From Vibrio sp. SCSIO 43136 (GTDB taxonomy: Bacteria > Pseudomonadota > Gammaproteobacteria > Enterobacterales > Vibrionaceae): a stretch of DNA of 64,000 nt. The DNA lies in assembly GCF_023716565.1 (NCBI RefSeq), contig NZ_CP071848.1:1736001-1800000 (forward strand), given 5' to 3'. A program made the position numbers and the translations under genes. Under the pieces are notes generated by a model, which was given only the letters and a program-made list of their open reading frames with translations, was not told where the DNA came from and did not search any database. Below, in pieces: positions 18,700 through 28,874 of the stretch (position 1 is the first letter of the stretch; each line of letters opens with the position of its first letter).

Positions 18700-18814
18700 T
18701 AACGCCTGCTTAAGCGGCTGCCAATGCACTACACTCAAACAGACCACCGTAATCACATAAGCCGAACCGAACCAAAAATGCCATAGGTTGGCAGTCCACT
18801 TGAAGCACTTGTTA
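18700..18814 (-). repeat. attC site 28 (class a)
   Basis: 115 bp. It belongs to the gene-less body 18815-19239. Confidence 0.93.
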
Positions 18815-19239
18815 GTTTGCCAACCCACCATTAGCTAATGGCTTGGCGCCAAGGTACTGATTTAAAATACAATACTTAAACCGTACACTGATGTAAACGG
18901 ACAGCTGACCAACTAGAACACACCGCACAAACGCACTTGGCAATGAAGAGACAATCGCAGAGTTCTGCGGCCAAACACTGTGACAAAATGGCAAAGGATA
19001 CTTTCACTGTTGCCAACCACAGCACCCTTGAAACTCCCCTTTTACGACACAGTTTCAACAACAAAGAAACAGCACCTACGAACACCAAAACTGGGAAAGT
19101 CGCAGTAAACAGTGAATGAACCAAAATCACTTAGTCCAAAGTGCCACCGGAAAGAACGTGGCTTGGTGAAGACGAACCGGTGAACATCCGGAAAAATGAA
19201 CTAAGCTCTTATTTGAATTGGCTTTTTCCAACCGCAAAC
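18815..19239 (-). repeat. Gene-less cassette body, family A (head h2, middle II, tail t2)
   Basis: Same block order as 1471-1895 but with AACTGTGACAAAATGGC and many substitutions. Confidence 0.85.
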
Positions 19240-19354
19240 TAACGCCTGCTTAAGCGGCTGCCAATGCACTACACCCAAACAGACCACCGTAATCACTAAA
19301 CCCAATTTGAACCAAAAATGCCACAGGTTGGCAGTCCACTTGAAGCACTTGTTA
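19240..19354 (-). repeat. attC site 29 (class a)
   Basis: 115 bp. It belongs to the gene-less body 19355-19780. Confidence 0.93.
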
Positions 19355-19780
19355 GTTTGCCAACCCACCCTAAGCAAATGGCTGGGTGCCAAGGTGCTGA
19401 TTTAAAATACAATACTTAAACCGTACGCTGATGTAAATGGACAGCTGACCAACTTGAACACAAGGCACAAACGCACGTGGCAAAGAAGAGACAATCGCAA
19501 AATTTCACGAGCAAACACTGTGACAAAATGGCAAAGGATACTTTCACTGTAGCCAACAACAGCACCAGTAAAGCCCCTACTCTACCGACACTGTTTCAGC
19601 GAAAAAGAAACAGCACTTGCGAACTCCAAAACTGGGAAAGTCGCAGTAAACGATGAGCGGACTACAAACACTTGAATCAAAGTGCCACCGGAAAGAGTGT
19701 GGTTTGGTGAGAACGAATAGGTGAACACCCAGAACACTGAACTAAGCTCTTATTTGGATTGGCTTTTTCTAACCGCAAAC
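19355..19780 (-). repeat. Gene-less cassette body, family A (middle I, tail t2)
   Basis: Very similar to the partial copy 1-326. The GTGCCACCGG block reads GAAAGAGTGTGGTTTGG here. Confidence 0.85.
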
Positions 19781-19895
19781 TAACGCCTGCTTAAGCGGCT
19801 GCCAATGCACTGCACCTAAACAGACCACCGTAATCACTAAAGCCAATTCGAACCAAAAATGCCATAGGTTGGCAGTCCACTTGAAGCATTTGTTA
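19781..19895 (-). repeat. attC site 30 (class a)
   Basis: 115 bp. It belongs to the gene-less body 19896-20321. Confidence 0.93.
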
Positions 19896-20321
19896 GTTTG
19901 CCAACCCACCCTAAGCTAATGGCTGGGTGCCAAGATGCTGATTTAAAATACAATACTTAAACCGTACGCTATTGTAAACGGACAGCTGACCAACTTAAAC
20001 ACACCGCACAAACGCACGTGGCAAAGAAGAGACAATCGCAGAATTTCACGAGCAAACACAGTGACAAAATGGCAAAGGATACTTTCACTGTAGCCAACAA
20101 CAGCACCAGTAAAGCCCCTACTCTACCGACACTGTTTCAGCGAAAAAGAAACAGCACCTTTGAACAACAGAAGAATGGTAGCTTCAGTAAATAATGAGCA
20201 AACCACAAACACCTAAATCAAAGTGCCACCGGAAAGAATGTGGCTTGGTGAAGACGAACAGGTGAACACCCAGAAAAATGAACTAAGCTCTTATTTGGAT
20301 TGGCTTTTTCCAACCGCAAAC
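19896..20321 (-). repeat. Gene-less cassette body, family A (middle I, tail t3)
   Basis: Joins CTACCGACACTGTTTCAG to the tail AAGAATGGTAGCTTCAG, another block combination. Confidence 0.85.
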
Positions 20322-20423
20322 TAACGCTGAGTTAAGCTGCGCACCAACACCCAACTTACAAAGCACACTTAACTTCAAACCAAAAGTGCCGTAGGTCTGT
20401 GCGTCAGCTTGAACGACTTGTTA
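20322..20423 (-). repeat. attC site 31 (class e)
   Basis: 102 bp. It belongs to the gene-less body 20424-20848. Confidence 0.92.
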
Positions 20424-20848
20424 GTTTGCCAGACCACTCAAAGCTAATGGCTGGATGCCAAGGTGCTGATTTAAAATACAATACTTAAACCGTGCGCTGA
20501 TGTAAACGGACAACTGACCAACTAGAACACACCGCACAAACGCACTTGGCAAAGAAGAGACAATCACAGAAATTCTTGACCGAACACTGGCATAAAATGG
20601 CAAAGGATACTTGCACCATTGCCAACAACAACACCAGTAAGCCCCTACTCTACCAACACTGTTTCAGCAAAAAAGAAGCAGCACCTTTGAACACCAAACC
20701 AATGGAAACTACAGTAAACGACGAATGGACCACAAACACTTTAATCAAAGTGCCACCGGAAAGAGCGTGGCTTGGTGAATACTAACAGATGAACACCCGG
20801 AAAAATGAACTAAGCTCTTATTTGGAGTGGCTTTTTCCAACCGCAAAC
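20424..20848 (-). repeat. Gene-less cassette body, family A, diverged head
   Basis: The segment GAAATTCTTGACCGAACACT replaces the usual AATTTCACGAGCAAACACT. A similar change occurs in 30862-31287. Confidence 0.85.
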
Positions 20849-20964
20849 TAACGCCTGCTTAAGCGGCTGCCAATGCACTACACCCAAACAGACCACCGTA
20901 ATCACTAAAGCCAAACCGAACCAAAAATGCCATAGGTTGGCAGTCCGACTTCAAGCACTTGTTA
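20849..20964 (-). repeat. attC site 32 (class a)
   Basis: 116 bp, identical by eye to sites 15 and 44. Confidence 0.93.
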
Positions 20965-20969
20965 GAACG

Positions 20970-21257
20970 TTACTCAAAGGTGTCTAAGTCTATTTTATGT
21001 TTCTGAAGGACTTCCTGCATTTGTAGTTTCTTTTGACCAGCGGCTACCGCCATTACCTTAGCTGTAACATCAGTAATTTCACCTTTTGTTATCCCAGCTT
21101 TCTTTGCTTGATGTAGATAATATTTGGTACATGGTAAACAGTTCATGGCCATCGCAGCTGATAAGCCAACAAGTAACTCTGTCTTTGAGTCCAGGTGTTC
21201 ATTTTCATGAGTTGAATGATAAAACTCTTCGTAAGCTTTTTGGTGCTTCCCTAGCAT
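20970..21257 (-). CDS. AhpD-like protein, copy 2
   Basis: Same 95-residue product as 9401-9688, with identical DNA by eye over gene and attC. The CLPCTKYYL redox motif is kept. The high identity indicates recent duplication of the whole cassette, by integrase-mediated excision and reinsertion or by homologous recombination. Confidence 0.9.
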   Translation of the reverse strand: MLGKHQKAYEEFYHSTHENEHLDSKTELLVGLSAAMAMNCLPCTKYYLHQAKKAGITKGEITDVTAKVMAVAAGQKKLQMQEVLQKHKIDLDTFE

Positions 21258-21276
21258 AACTTCTCCATTTTAGTTC

Positions 21277-21391
21277 TAACGCCTGCTTAAGCGGCTGCCA
21301 ATGCACAACACTCAAACAGACCACCGTAATCACTAAACCCAATTTGAACCAAAAATGCCATAGGTTGGCAGTCCACTTGAAGCATTTGTTA
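21277..21391 (-). repeat. attC site 33 (class a)
   Basis: 115 bp. It belongs to the family B body 21392-21761. Confidence 0.93.
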
Positions 21392-21761
21392 TGTTGCGAG
21401 ACAGTGCGATGAACCTAAAGGCTTGGTGACAAGGTGTTGATTTGGAATACATTACTAGGCCCGGCCACTGAAGTAAAAAGGACAGCTACCCAAGTTGAAC
21501 TAGATCGATAAACGAACTTGGCAATGAAGCGACATTTGACGATGTGCCCGCACTAGCTGCGCTCACATGACAAAGGATACTTTCACTGAAGCTGACCACA
21601 GCGAGTACGGAAATCGAGGTTAGAGGACAGACATCCCACCACAAAGAAGCAGCGTGCTTGAACACCAAGAATCATGAAGACTGAAAGGTGAAAAGCGCTG
21701 ACGTAGAACTCAGTACTCTTTCGCCGAAATAAGCTAGAAAATATGAACTAAAACAGCCACA
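21392..21761 (-). repeat. Gene-less cassette body, family B
   Basis: Nearly the same as 999-1368 in its left half (GCGAGACAGTGCGATGAACC onward). No supported gene. Confidence 0.85.
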
Positions 21762-21879
21762 TAACGCCTTGCTAAGGTGCAGCTAAGCGACCACTAAACC
21801 TAAGCAAAGCCACGTAAACACTGAAGCTAACCGAACCAAAAATGCCAAAGGTTAGCTGTCACTCTTAAGCAATTTGTTA
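21762..21879 (-). repeat. attC site 34 (class c)
   Basis: 118 bp. Its core supplies the stop of gene 21877-22626. Confidence 0.93.
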
Positions 21880-22626
21880 TAAGCACCTGCCTGTAGATAG
21901 AAAATGAACCCAGTCATTTCTGCCTCGCTTTTGGGCTTCATTTACCGCACTTTCAACATCATACGTTACTTTATGGAAAACAACATCCCACTTACCGCCT
22001 TTGTTTTTCTGTAACGTTGCATATGATGCTCTTGAAGAAAAGTTTTGCATTGAGTGAACACTTGGTTCGTCATCCGTATATGCCTGCAAACCTACACTAC
22101 CAGGGTTTATGACTAATTGTCCCGTAGATAGCTCAACACACCTCGGTGTATGTGTATGACCACAAATAATAACCGGAGAGGTAATACCATTTAGTCTTTT
22201 AAGTATTTCGTGATCAGTCCGAACTATTGGTTTTCCAGTACTAATGTCCTCTAACAAATACACAAGATCATCCGTGGGTGTTCCATGACATGCGTAAATG
22301 TCATTTGTGATTTGTAAGTCGAATGGTAGTTGCTTCATCCAACTTAGTGGCTCCTGCCCCAACTCACATAGAATAAATTGCATTGTAGGATTTGATTCTA
22401 TTTCAGCTTCCGTAGCCTCGTATATCTGGCGGTCTTGATTACCCGATATAGTTATAGCTCCCAATGATTGCAAGTACTCATATGTCTGCCTTGGAGCTAT
22501 TGGGCCATATAAAATATCACCTAGGTTAACGAAATTCGTAAAACCTTTCGCTCTAGCATCCTTAACCACTGCCTCAAGCGCAAAGATGTTACTATGAATA
22601 TCTGACATTATTGCAAACTTTTCCAC
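21877..22626 (-). CDS. YfcE/MJ0936-type metallophosphoesterase (cassette gene)
   Basis: 249 residues from GTG 22626, with AAGGAG six bases upstream; the 20-residue extension is attC-derived. All metal-binding motifs of the calcineurin-like fold are present in order: IMSDIHSN, VNLGDILYGP, TISGNQDRQ, YACHGTPTDD and ICGHTHTPR, followed by INPGSVG. It is likely a two-metal phosphodiesterase or phosphatase; the substrate is unknown. In the gene context it stands alone. TAA stop in the attC core. Confidence 0.92.
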   Translation of the reverse strand: MEKFAIMSDIHSNIFALEAVVKDARAKGFTNFVNLGDILYGPIAPRQTYEYLQSLGAITISGNQDRQIYEATEAEIESNPTMQFILCELGQEPLSWMKQLPFDLQITNDIYACHGTPTDDLVYLLEDISTGKPIVRTDHEILKRLNGITSPVIICGHTHTPRCVELSTGQLVINPGSVGLQAYTDDEPSVHSMQNFSSRASYATLQKNKGGKWDVVFHKVTYDVESAVNEAQKRGRNDWVHFLSTGRCL

Positions 22627-22645
22627 GATGCACTCCTTGTGCTTA

Positions 22646-22773
22646 TAACGCTTTGCTAAGGTGCGGCTAACTGCCACTAAGCCCAAACAATGCCACCGTA
22701 ACCACTAAACCCAACCAAACCAAACCAAACCAATAATGCCAAAGGTTAGCCGTCACTCTTAAGCAATTTGTTA
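22646..22773 (-). repeat. attC site 35 (class c, longest)
   Basis: 128 bp. It is longer than its class because of a short tandem run of AACCA units (about 22707-22735). Its core supplies the stop of gene 22771-23463. Confidence 0.92.
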
Positions 22774-23463
22774 GGCGACATTTGTGCTACCAACGATTTT
22801 CTTAATCGCTGGGTCGAAAACTTGGCTTACATATTCATCCATATCAGCATCGGGAATCTTCGTCATTTTTTTCTTTTTATTGGCGATCCGCTCCTTAACT
22901 TCACACTCCTGTTTTTTCCCCAGTAACCGAGATAACTTAAGAAGATCCTTCTCGAACTCAAGCATTGACTCCTTATATGCAAAACTTGAAAAGCTATCCA
23001 AAAAGACGCCTGACTTTTCATCAGACTCTTCTTTTATGGAGAATTCATGCAATGTCTTGAGGTAATCAATCAAAAACTTGTTGTTTGATAACTGAAAAGC
23101 TAATAGAGGATCGATTTCTGCCAATGACTCAACTGATGCATGATACTTGTTATACAACTCATGTTGGTCTACCACAGGAAACATACCACGTAAACCTTTA
23201 GCCAGTTCATCCGTAAAGTTGTCTGGCATTCTTTCATTTGGAAACTTTCGCTTTAGCGCATTAACAAGAGCATCCTTGAGCAAATCTGAGTGTATTGTAC
23301 TATTGACTACAATACTGGCCCACACGGACAACAGATTAAATAGTGATTTATTCAACCGTTCTCTACAACTCTTCCGCTCTTTATATTGGAATGAAATAAA
23401 GCTAATCACAGCACCTAGTAAAATACCAATTACTACAGATATGATTGGAATAACTGTTACCAT
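22771..23463 (-). CDS. Cassette-encoded protein with N-terminal membrane anchor
   Basis: 230 residues; AGGAGG precedes ATG 23463. A single N-terminal hydrophobic helix (residues about 4-26, IPIISVVIGILLGAVISFI) is followed by a basic turn (YKERKSCRERL), so the rest most likely faces the cytoplasm. The body is helical and charged, with a Lys-rich patch near the end (ANKKKKMTKI). Family not recognised. TAA stop in the attC core. Confidence 0.83.
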   Translation of the reverse strand: MVTVIPIISVVIGILLGAVISFISFQYKERKSCRERLNKSLFNLLSVWASIVVNSTIHSDLLKDALVNALKRKFPNERMPDNFTDELAKGLRGMFPVVDQHELYNKYHASVESLAEIDPLLAFQLSNNKFLIDYLKTLHEFSIKEESDEKSGVFLDSFSSFAYKESMLEFEKDLLKLSRLLGKKQECEVKERIANKKKKMTKIPDADMDEYVSQVFDPAIKKIVGSTNVA

Positions 23464-23479
23464 TTAACCTCCTGTCGCC

Positions 23480-23595
23480 TAACGCCCGCTTAACTTGCTG
23501 CCAACTGCACCGAACTCAAACAGGCCACCGTAATCACAAACGCCAAACCGAACCCAAAATGCCACAGGTTGGCAGTCAGGTTGAAGCGATTGTTA
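23480..23595 (-). repeat. attC site 36 (class b)
   Basis: 116 bp, TAACGCCCGCTTAACTTGC. Its core supplies the stop of gene 23593-23922. Confidence 0.93.
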
Positions 23596-23922
23596 TATGC
23601 GTTCTCTAAGATGTACGCTTTGTGCTTCAACCACACGAGAACCAGCACTTGTACTCAAATTGAATTTGAGCCAACTCGACTCGAAAAAGTCATCATCTAC
23701 CCTTTCTACCGAGTCTAAGGCTAAGAGTGTTGGGTTACCCTCGAAAGGGATTTCGTTGATAGTGAGAGAGTGAAATCCGCTGAATACAATTGCAACTTCT
23801 TCATATTTATCATTTTCCCAGTCTACCGGATATAGCACTCTTAATATCAACTCACTTTGTAAAGGTATTTCAATCATCGACAGCAACTCACAGTCGTGCC
23901 AATGTATATCATTGTGTCCCAT
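23593..23922 (-). CDS. Cassette-encoded hypothetical protein, 109 residues
   Basis: The second of two adjacent ATG codons (23922) is the better start, since GAGGAA lies at the right distance; the frame upstream is translated attC. It begins MGHNDIHWHDCELLSM, rich in His and Asp, then beta-strand-like segments (LILRVLYPVDW, EVAIVFSGFHSLTI). I do not recognise the family. TAA stop in the attC core. Confidence 0.78.
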   Translation of the reverse strand: MGHNDIHWHDCELLSMIEIPLQSELILRVLYPVDWENDKYEEVAIVFSGFHSLTINEIPFEGNPTLLALDSVERVDDDFFESSWLKFNLSTSAGSRVVEAQSVHLRERI

Positions 23923-23940
23923 CATTTCCTCATGAGCATA

Positions 23941-24055
23941 TAACGCCTGCTTAAGCGGCTGCCAATGCACAACCCCCAAACAGACCACCGTAATCACTAA
24001 ACCCAATTTGAACCAAAAATGCCATAGGTTGGCAGTCCACTTGAAGCATTTGTTA
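23941..24055 (-). repeat. attC site 37 (class a)
   Basis: 115 bp. It belongs to the gene-less body 24056-24480. Confidence 0.93.
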
Positions 24056-24480
24056 GTTTGCCAGCCCACCCTAAGCTAATGGCTAGATGCCAAGATGCTG
24101 ATTTAAAATACAATACTTAAACCGTGCGCTGATGTAAACGGACAGCTGACCAACTCGAACACACCGCACAAACGCACTTGGCAATGAAGCGACAATCGTA
24201 GAATTTTGCGGCCAAACACAGTGACAAAATGGCAAAGGATACTTTCACTGTTGCCAACTACAGCACCAATAAAACCCAATATCTATAGATGGTGTGTCAG
24301 CGAAAAAAAAGCAGCGCCTACGAACACCAAACGAATGAAAGCTACAGTAAACGACGAGCGAGCCACAAACACTTAATTCAAAGTGCCACCGGAAAGAACA
24401 TGGCTTGGTGAATACGAACAGGTGGACACCCAGAAAATGAACTAAGCTCTTATTTGGATTGTCTTTTTCCAACCGCAAAC
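24056..24480 (-). repeat. Gene-less cassette body, family A (head h2, middle IV, tail t1)
   Basis: Middle variant CAATATCTATAGATGGTGTG. It is almost identical to 25677-26102, which lies 1.6 kb away. Confidence 0.85.
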
Positions 24481-24596
24481 TAACGCCTGCTTAAGCGGCT
24501 GCCAATGCACTGAACACAAACAGACCACCGTAATCACATAAGCCAATTCGAACCAAAAATGCCATAGGTTGGCAGTCCGACTTCAAGCACTTGTTA
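24481..24596 (-). repeat. attC site 38 (class a)
   Basis: 116 bp. It belongs to the gene-less body 24597-25022. Confidence 0.93.
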
Positions 24597-25022
24597 GTTT
24601 GCCAACACACCCTAAGCGAATGGCTAGGTGCCAAGATGCTGATTTCAAATACAATACTTAAACCGTACGCTATTGTAAACGGACAGCTGACCAACTCGAA
24701 CACACCGTACAAACGCACGTGGTAAAGAAGAGACAATCGCAGAATTTCACGAGCAAACACAGTGACAAAATGGCAAAGGATACTTTCACTGTAGCCAACA
24801 ACAGCACCAGTAAAGCCCCTACTCTACCGACACTGTTTCAACGAAAAAGAAGCAGCGCCTCCGAACACCAAACGAAAGAAAACTACAGTAAACGACGAGC
24901 GAACCACAAACACCTAAATCAAAGTGCCACCGGAAAGAACGTGGCTTGGTGAAAACGAACAGGTGAACATCCGAAAAAATGAACTAAGCTCTTATTTGGA
25001 TTAGCTTTTTCCAACCGCAAAC
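24597..25022 (-). repeat. Gene-less cassette body, family A (middle I, tail t1)
   Basis: Close to 16829-17254. The 77-codon + strand frame is open here. Confidence 0.85.
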
Positions 25023-25137
25023 TAACGCCTGCTTAAGCGGCTGCCAATGCACAACACTCAAACAGACCACCGTAATCACATAAGCCAAACCGAACCAAAA
25101 ATGCCATAGGTTGGCAGTCCACTTGAAGCATTTGTTA
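25023..25137 (-). repeat. attC site 39 (class a)
   Basis: 115 bp. It belongs to the gene-less body 25138-25561. Confidence 0.93.
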
Positions 25138-25561
25138 GTTTGCCATCCACCCTAAGCTAATGGCCGGGTGCCAAGGTGCTGATTTAAAATACAATACTTA
25201 AACCTAGTACCGATGTAAACGGACAGCTGACCAACTTAAACACACCGCACAAACGCACGTGGCAAAGAAGAGACAATCGCAGAATTTCACGACCAAACAC
25301 TGTGACAAAATGGCAAAGGACACTTTCACTGCTGCCAACAACAGCACCCATGAAACTCCCCTTTTATGACACTGTTTCAACAACAAAGAAAAAGCACTTA
25401 CGAACACCAAAACTGGGAAAATCGCAGTAAACTGTGAACGAACAAAAATCACTTAAATCAAAGTGCCACCGGAAAGAACATGGCTTGGTGAATACGAACA
25501 GGTGAACACCCGGGAAAATGAACTAAGCTCTTATTTGGATTAGCTTTTTTCAACCGCAAAC
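25138..25561 (-). repeat. Gene-less cassette body, family A (middle II, tail t2)
   Basis: Middle CCTTTTATGACACTGTTTC. The GTGCCACCGG block reads GAAAGAACATGG. Confidence 0.85.
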
Positions 25562-25676
25562 TAACGCCTGCTTAAGCGGCTGCCAATGCACAAACCCCAA
25601 ACAGACCACCGTAATCACTAAACCCAATTTGAACTAAAAATGCCATAGGTTGGCAGTCCACTTGAAGCATTTGTTA
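25562..25676 (-). repeat. attC site 40 (class a)
   Basis: 115 bp. It belongs to the gene-less body 25677-26102. Confidence 0.93.
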
Positions 25677-26102
25677 GTTTGCCAGCCCACCCTAAGCTAA
25701 CGGCTAGATGCCAAGATGCTGATTTAAAATACAATACTTAAACCGTGCGCTGATGTAAACGGACAGCTGACCAACTCGAACACACCGCACAAACGCACTT
25801 GGCAATGAAGCGACAATCGTAGAATTTTGCGGCCAAACACAGTGACAAAATGGCAAAGGATACTTTCACTGTTGCCAACTACAGCACCAATAAAACCCAA
25901 TATCTATAGATGGTGTGTCAGCGAAAAAGAAGCAGCGCCTACGAACACCAAACGAATGGAAGCTACAGTAAACGACGAGCGAGCCACAAACACTTAAATC
26001 AAAGTGCCACCGGAAAGAACATGGCTTGGTGAATACGAACAGGTGGACACCCGAAAAACAGAACTAAGCTCTTATTTAGACTGGCTTTTTCCAACCGCAA
26101 AC
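25677..26102 (-). repeat. Gene-less cassette body, family A (head h2, middle IV, tail t1)
   Basis: Near-duplicate of 24056-24480. Confidence 0.85.
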
Positions 26103-26217
26103 TAACGCCTGCTTAAGCGGCTGCCATGCACAACACCCAAACAGACCACCGTAATCACATAAGCCAATTCGAACCAAAAATGCCATAGGTTGGCAGTCCG
26201 ACTTTAAGCACTTGTTA
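26103..26217 (-). repeat. attC site 41 (class a)
   Basis: 115 bp. Its core supplies the stop of gene 26215-26778. Confidence 0.93.
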
Positions 26218-26778
26218 TGTTTGTGGCAGTGCTTCTTTTGGACTTCTAAAATAACTTTCAGAATACCCAGTAAACTCAGAAATACTTGCTATATTACAGT
26301 GATTCCAATTTGGACTCCAAGTTTCCCCACTGAAAGTTACTACTGAGTATAAATCGTTATTTACAATTGATAGCACCCCTTTTGGGTAATGCTCAACCCA
26401 AATAAAACCATCAACTCGTTCTTTTTTACTGCGGTATCTTTCAGTATGTTCCAATGCTAACTTAATCGATTCCAACGCAAAAACAGTATACTTGTTCGCT
26501 TCCTTTAAGCCACGAACCAGATCACCCAGCATTTCCGACAGTTTTCTCTCTCTTAAATACCTACTGATTGCAGTAGACAACGTTAAATTATCTCTTTCTA
26601 AATATCGTTTAATTTCCTGCGCTATATCTTCAGCCATGTTTGTCACTGAGGTACCTTCATTGTCGTGAACTTGTGTACACATTATGACTAGAGGCATATT
26701 TTCTTGATCAAGTATACGAATGTGACATTTCGATGGGTAGCCACTAAAACCTGAAAATTCGTGAATAAACTCTTCCAT
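26215..26778 (-). CDS. Cassette-encoded hypothetical protein, 187 residues
   Basis: Start set at ATG 26778 (MEEFIHEFSGFSGYPS), with GGAG 11 bases upstream; ATG 26805 would add nine residues that overlap the neighbouring core site. Soluble, mixed alpha/beta protein: strands in the first 45 residues (CHIRILD, PLVIMCTQV), a long helical middle (about 55-125, SMAEDIAQEIKRYL-like), and a Trp-rich end (WVEHYPKG, TWSPNWNHC). Family not recognised. TAA stop in the attC core. Confidence 0.78.
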   Translation of the reverse strand: MEEFIHEFSGFSGYPSKCHIRILDQENMPLVIMCTQVHDNEGTSVTNMAEDIAQEIKRYLERDNLTLSTAISRYLRERKLSEMLGDLVRGLKEANKYTVFALESIKLALEHTERYRSKKERVDGFIWVEHYPKGVLSIVNNDLYSVVTFSGETWSPNWNHCNIASISEFTGYSESYFRSPKEALPQT

Positions 26779-26804
26779 AAAGCTGATAACTCCATAAAAA
26801 AACA

Positions 26805-26920
26805 TAACGCCTGCTTAAGCGGCTGCCAATGCACTGCACTCAAACAGACCACCGTAATCACTAAAGCCAATTCGAACCAAAAATGCCATAGGTTGGCAGT
26901 CCGACTTCAAGCACTTGTTA
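26805..26920 (-). repeat. attC site 42 (class a)
   Basis: 116 bp. It belongs to the gene-less body 26921-27345. Confidence 0.93.
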
Positions 26921-27345
26921 GTTTGCAAACACACCCTAAGCTAAAGGCTGGGTGCCAAGATGCTGATTTAAAATACAATACTTAAACCGTACGCTGATGT
27001 AAATGGACAGCTGACCAACTCGAACACACCGTACAAACGCACATGGCAAAGAAGAGAAAATCACAAAACTTGCGACCAAACACTCACATCAAATGGCAAA
27101 GGATACTTGCACCGCTGCCAACAACAGCACAAGCAAAAACCAATCTCTATAGATAGTGTTTCAGCGAAAAAGAAACAGCGCCTTCGAACAACAAAAGAAT
27201 GGTCGTTTCAGTAAACGGTGAGCGAGCCACAAACACCTAAATCAAAGTGCCACCGGAAAGAATGTGGCCTGGTGAAGACGAACAGGTGAACACCCGAAAA
27301 ACAGAACTAAGCTCTTATTTGGACTGGCTTTTTCCAACCGCAAAC
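26921..27345 (-). repeat. Gene-less cassette body, family A (middle IV-like, tail t3)
   Basis: Middle CTATAGATAGTGTTTCAG; diverged segment ACTTGCGACCAAACACTCAC before the conserved ATGGCAAAGG block. Confidence 0.85.
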
Positions 27346-27461
27346 TAACGCCTGCTTAAGCGGCTGCCAATGCACTGCACCCAAACAGACCACCGTAATC
27401 ACTAAACCCAATTTGAACCAAAAATGCCATAGGTTGGCAGTCCGACTTCAAGCATTTGTTA
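27346..27461 (-). repeat. attC site 43 (class a)
   Basis: 116 bp. It belongs to the gene-less body 27462-27887. Confidence 0.93.
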
Positions 27462-27887
27462 GTTTGCCAACACACCCTAAGCTAATGGCTGGGTGCCAAG
27501 ATGCTGATTTAAAATACAATACTTAAACCGTGAGCTGATGTAAATGGACAGCTGACCAACTCGAACACACCGTACAAACGCACATGGCAAAGAAGAGACA
27601 ATCGCAGAATTTTGCGACCAAACACTATGACAGAATGGCAATGGATACTTTCACTGTTGCCAACAACAGCACCAGTAAAGCCCCTACTCTACCGACACTG
27701 TTTCAGCGAAAAAGAAGCAGCGCCTCCGAACACCTAACCAATGGAAGCTACAGTAAACGACGAATGAACCACAAACACCTAAATCAAAGTGCCACCGGAA
27801 AGAACGTGGCTTGGTGAAGACGAACAGGTGAACACCCAGAAAAATGAACTAAGCTATTATTTGGATTGGCTTTTTCTAACCGCAAAC
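27462..27887 (-). repeat. Gene-less cassette body, family A (middle I, tail t1)
   Basis: Has CACTATGACAGAATGGC and GAACACCTAACCAATGG. The 77-codon + strand frame is open. Confidence 0.85.
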
Positions 27888-28003
27888 TAACGCCTGCTTA
27901 AGCGGCTGCCAATGCACTACACCCAAACAGACCACCGTAATCACTAAAGCCAAACCGAACCAAAAATGCCATAGGTTGGCAGTCCGACTTCAAGCACTTG
28001 TTA
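27888..28003 (-). repeat. attC site 44 (class a)
   Basis: 116 bp, identical by eye to sites 15 and 32. Confidence 0.93.
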
Positions 28004-28008
28004 GAACG

Positions 28009-28296
28009 TTACTCAAAGGTGTCTAAGTCTATTTTATGTTTCTGAAGGACTTCCTGCATTTGTAGTTTCTTTTGACCAGCGGCTACCGCCATTACCTTAG
28101 CTGTAACATCAGTAATTTCACCTTTTGTTATCCCAGCTTTCTTTGCTTGATGTAGATAATATTTGGTACATGGTAAACAGTTCATGGCCATCGCAGCTGA
28201 TAAGCCAACAAGTAACTCCGTCTTTGAGTCCAGGTGTTCATTTTCATGAGTTGAATGATAAAACTCTTCGTAAGCTTTTTGGTGCTTCCCTAGCAT
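28009..28296 (-). CDS. AhpD-like protein, copy 3
   Basis: Same 95-residue product as copies 1 and 2. By eye the gene differs from copy 1 by one silent base (AACTCCGTC versus AACTCTGTC). CxxC motif intact and the same ribosome binding site. Confidence 0.9.
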   Translation of the reverse strand: MLGKHQKAYEEFYHSTHENEHLDSKTELLVGLSAAMAMNCLPCTKYYLHQAKKAGITKGEITDVTAKVMAVAAGQKKLQMQEVLQKHKIDLDTFE

Positions 28297-28315
28297 AACT
28301 TCTCCATTTTAGTTC

Positions 28316-28430
28316 TAACGCCTGCTTAAGCGGCTGCCATGCACAACACCCAAACAGACCACCGTAATCACATAAGCCAATTCGAACCAAAAATGCCATA
28401 GGTTGGCAGTCCGACTTTAAGCAATTGTTA
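28316..28430 (-). repeat. attC site 45 (class a)
   Basis: 115 bp. Its core supplies the stop of gene 28428-28730. Confidence 0.93.
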
Positions 28431-28730
28431 TACGTTGTTGCGGCTGATAATCTCATTGCAAGCCTTAACGACATATATGCGATAGTGCTCTATGGTTTCA
28501 GCTAGTTCTTTATCAGCTTTCACAAGAAAATCTTCTGAGCACCGTGGGCGAACATGATTTAATGGCAAATGATCAGTATCCGAAGCTACAAGACCGAACA
28601 CATGATATTCAGTATTCCAACACTGCCCATACTTTCTATTCCCAATTCGAGTTAGAGCGACTATATTTTCTAAGTAGTTTTCATCTGTTTCAAGTAAGCT
28701 CATTGCAAGTCTAATTTCTTCTTCAGACAT
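28428..28730 (-). CDS. Cassette-encoded hypothetical protein, 100 residues
   Basis: Start set at ATG 28730 (MSEEEIRLAMSLLETDENYL); the frame continues upstream only through attC sequence. A small helical acidic protein with a patch FGLVASDTDHLPLNHVRPRC in the middle and a helical end (AETIEHYRIYVVKACNEI). Family not recognised. TAA stop in the attC core. Confidence 0.75.
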   Translation of the reverse strand: MSEEEIRLAMSLLETDENYLENIVALTRIGNRKYGQCWNTEYHVFGLVASDTDHLPLNHVRPRCSEDFLVKADKELAETIEHYRIYVVKACNEIISRNNV

Positions 28731-28758
28731 ATAATCCCACCCAACACTATAAAACGTA

Positions 28759-28874
28759 TAACGCCCGCTTAACTTGCTGCCAACTGCACCGAACTCGAAC
28801 AGGCCACCGTAATCACAAATGCCAAACCGAATCAAAAATGCCACAGGTTGGCAGTCAGGTTGAAGCGATTGTTA
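28759..28874 (-). repeat. attC site 46 (class b)
   Basis: 116 bp. Its core supplies the stop of gene 28872-29273. Confidence 0.93.

Noticed and set aside
17374..24069. Long N-terminal extensions such as LVITVVCL...HWQPLKQAL in many cassette frames
   Set aside because: They are translations of the neighbouring attC site and appear in the same form before unrelated genes. The real starts lie at the cassette's own ribosome site.
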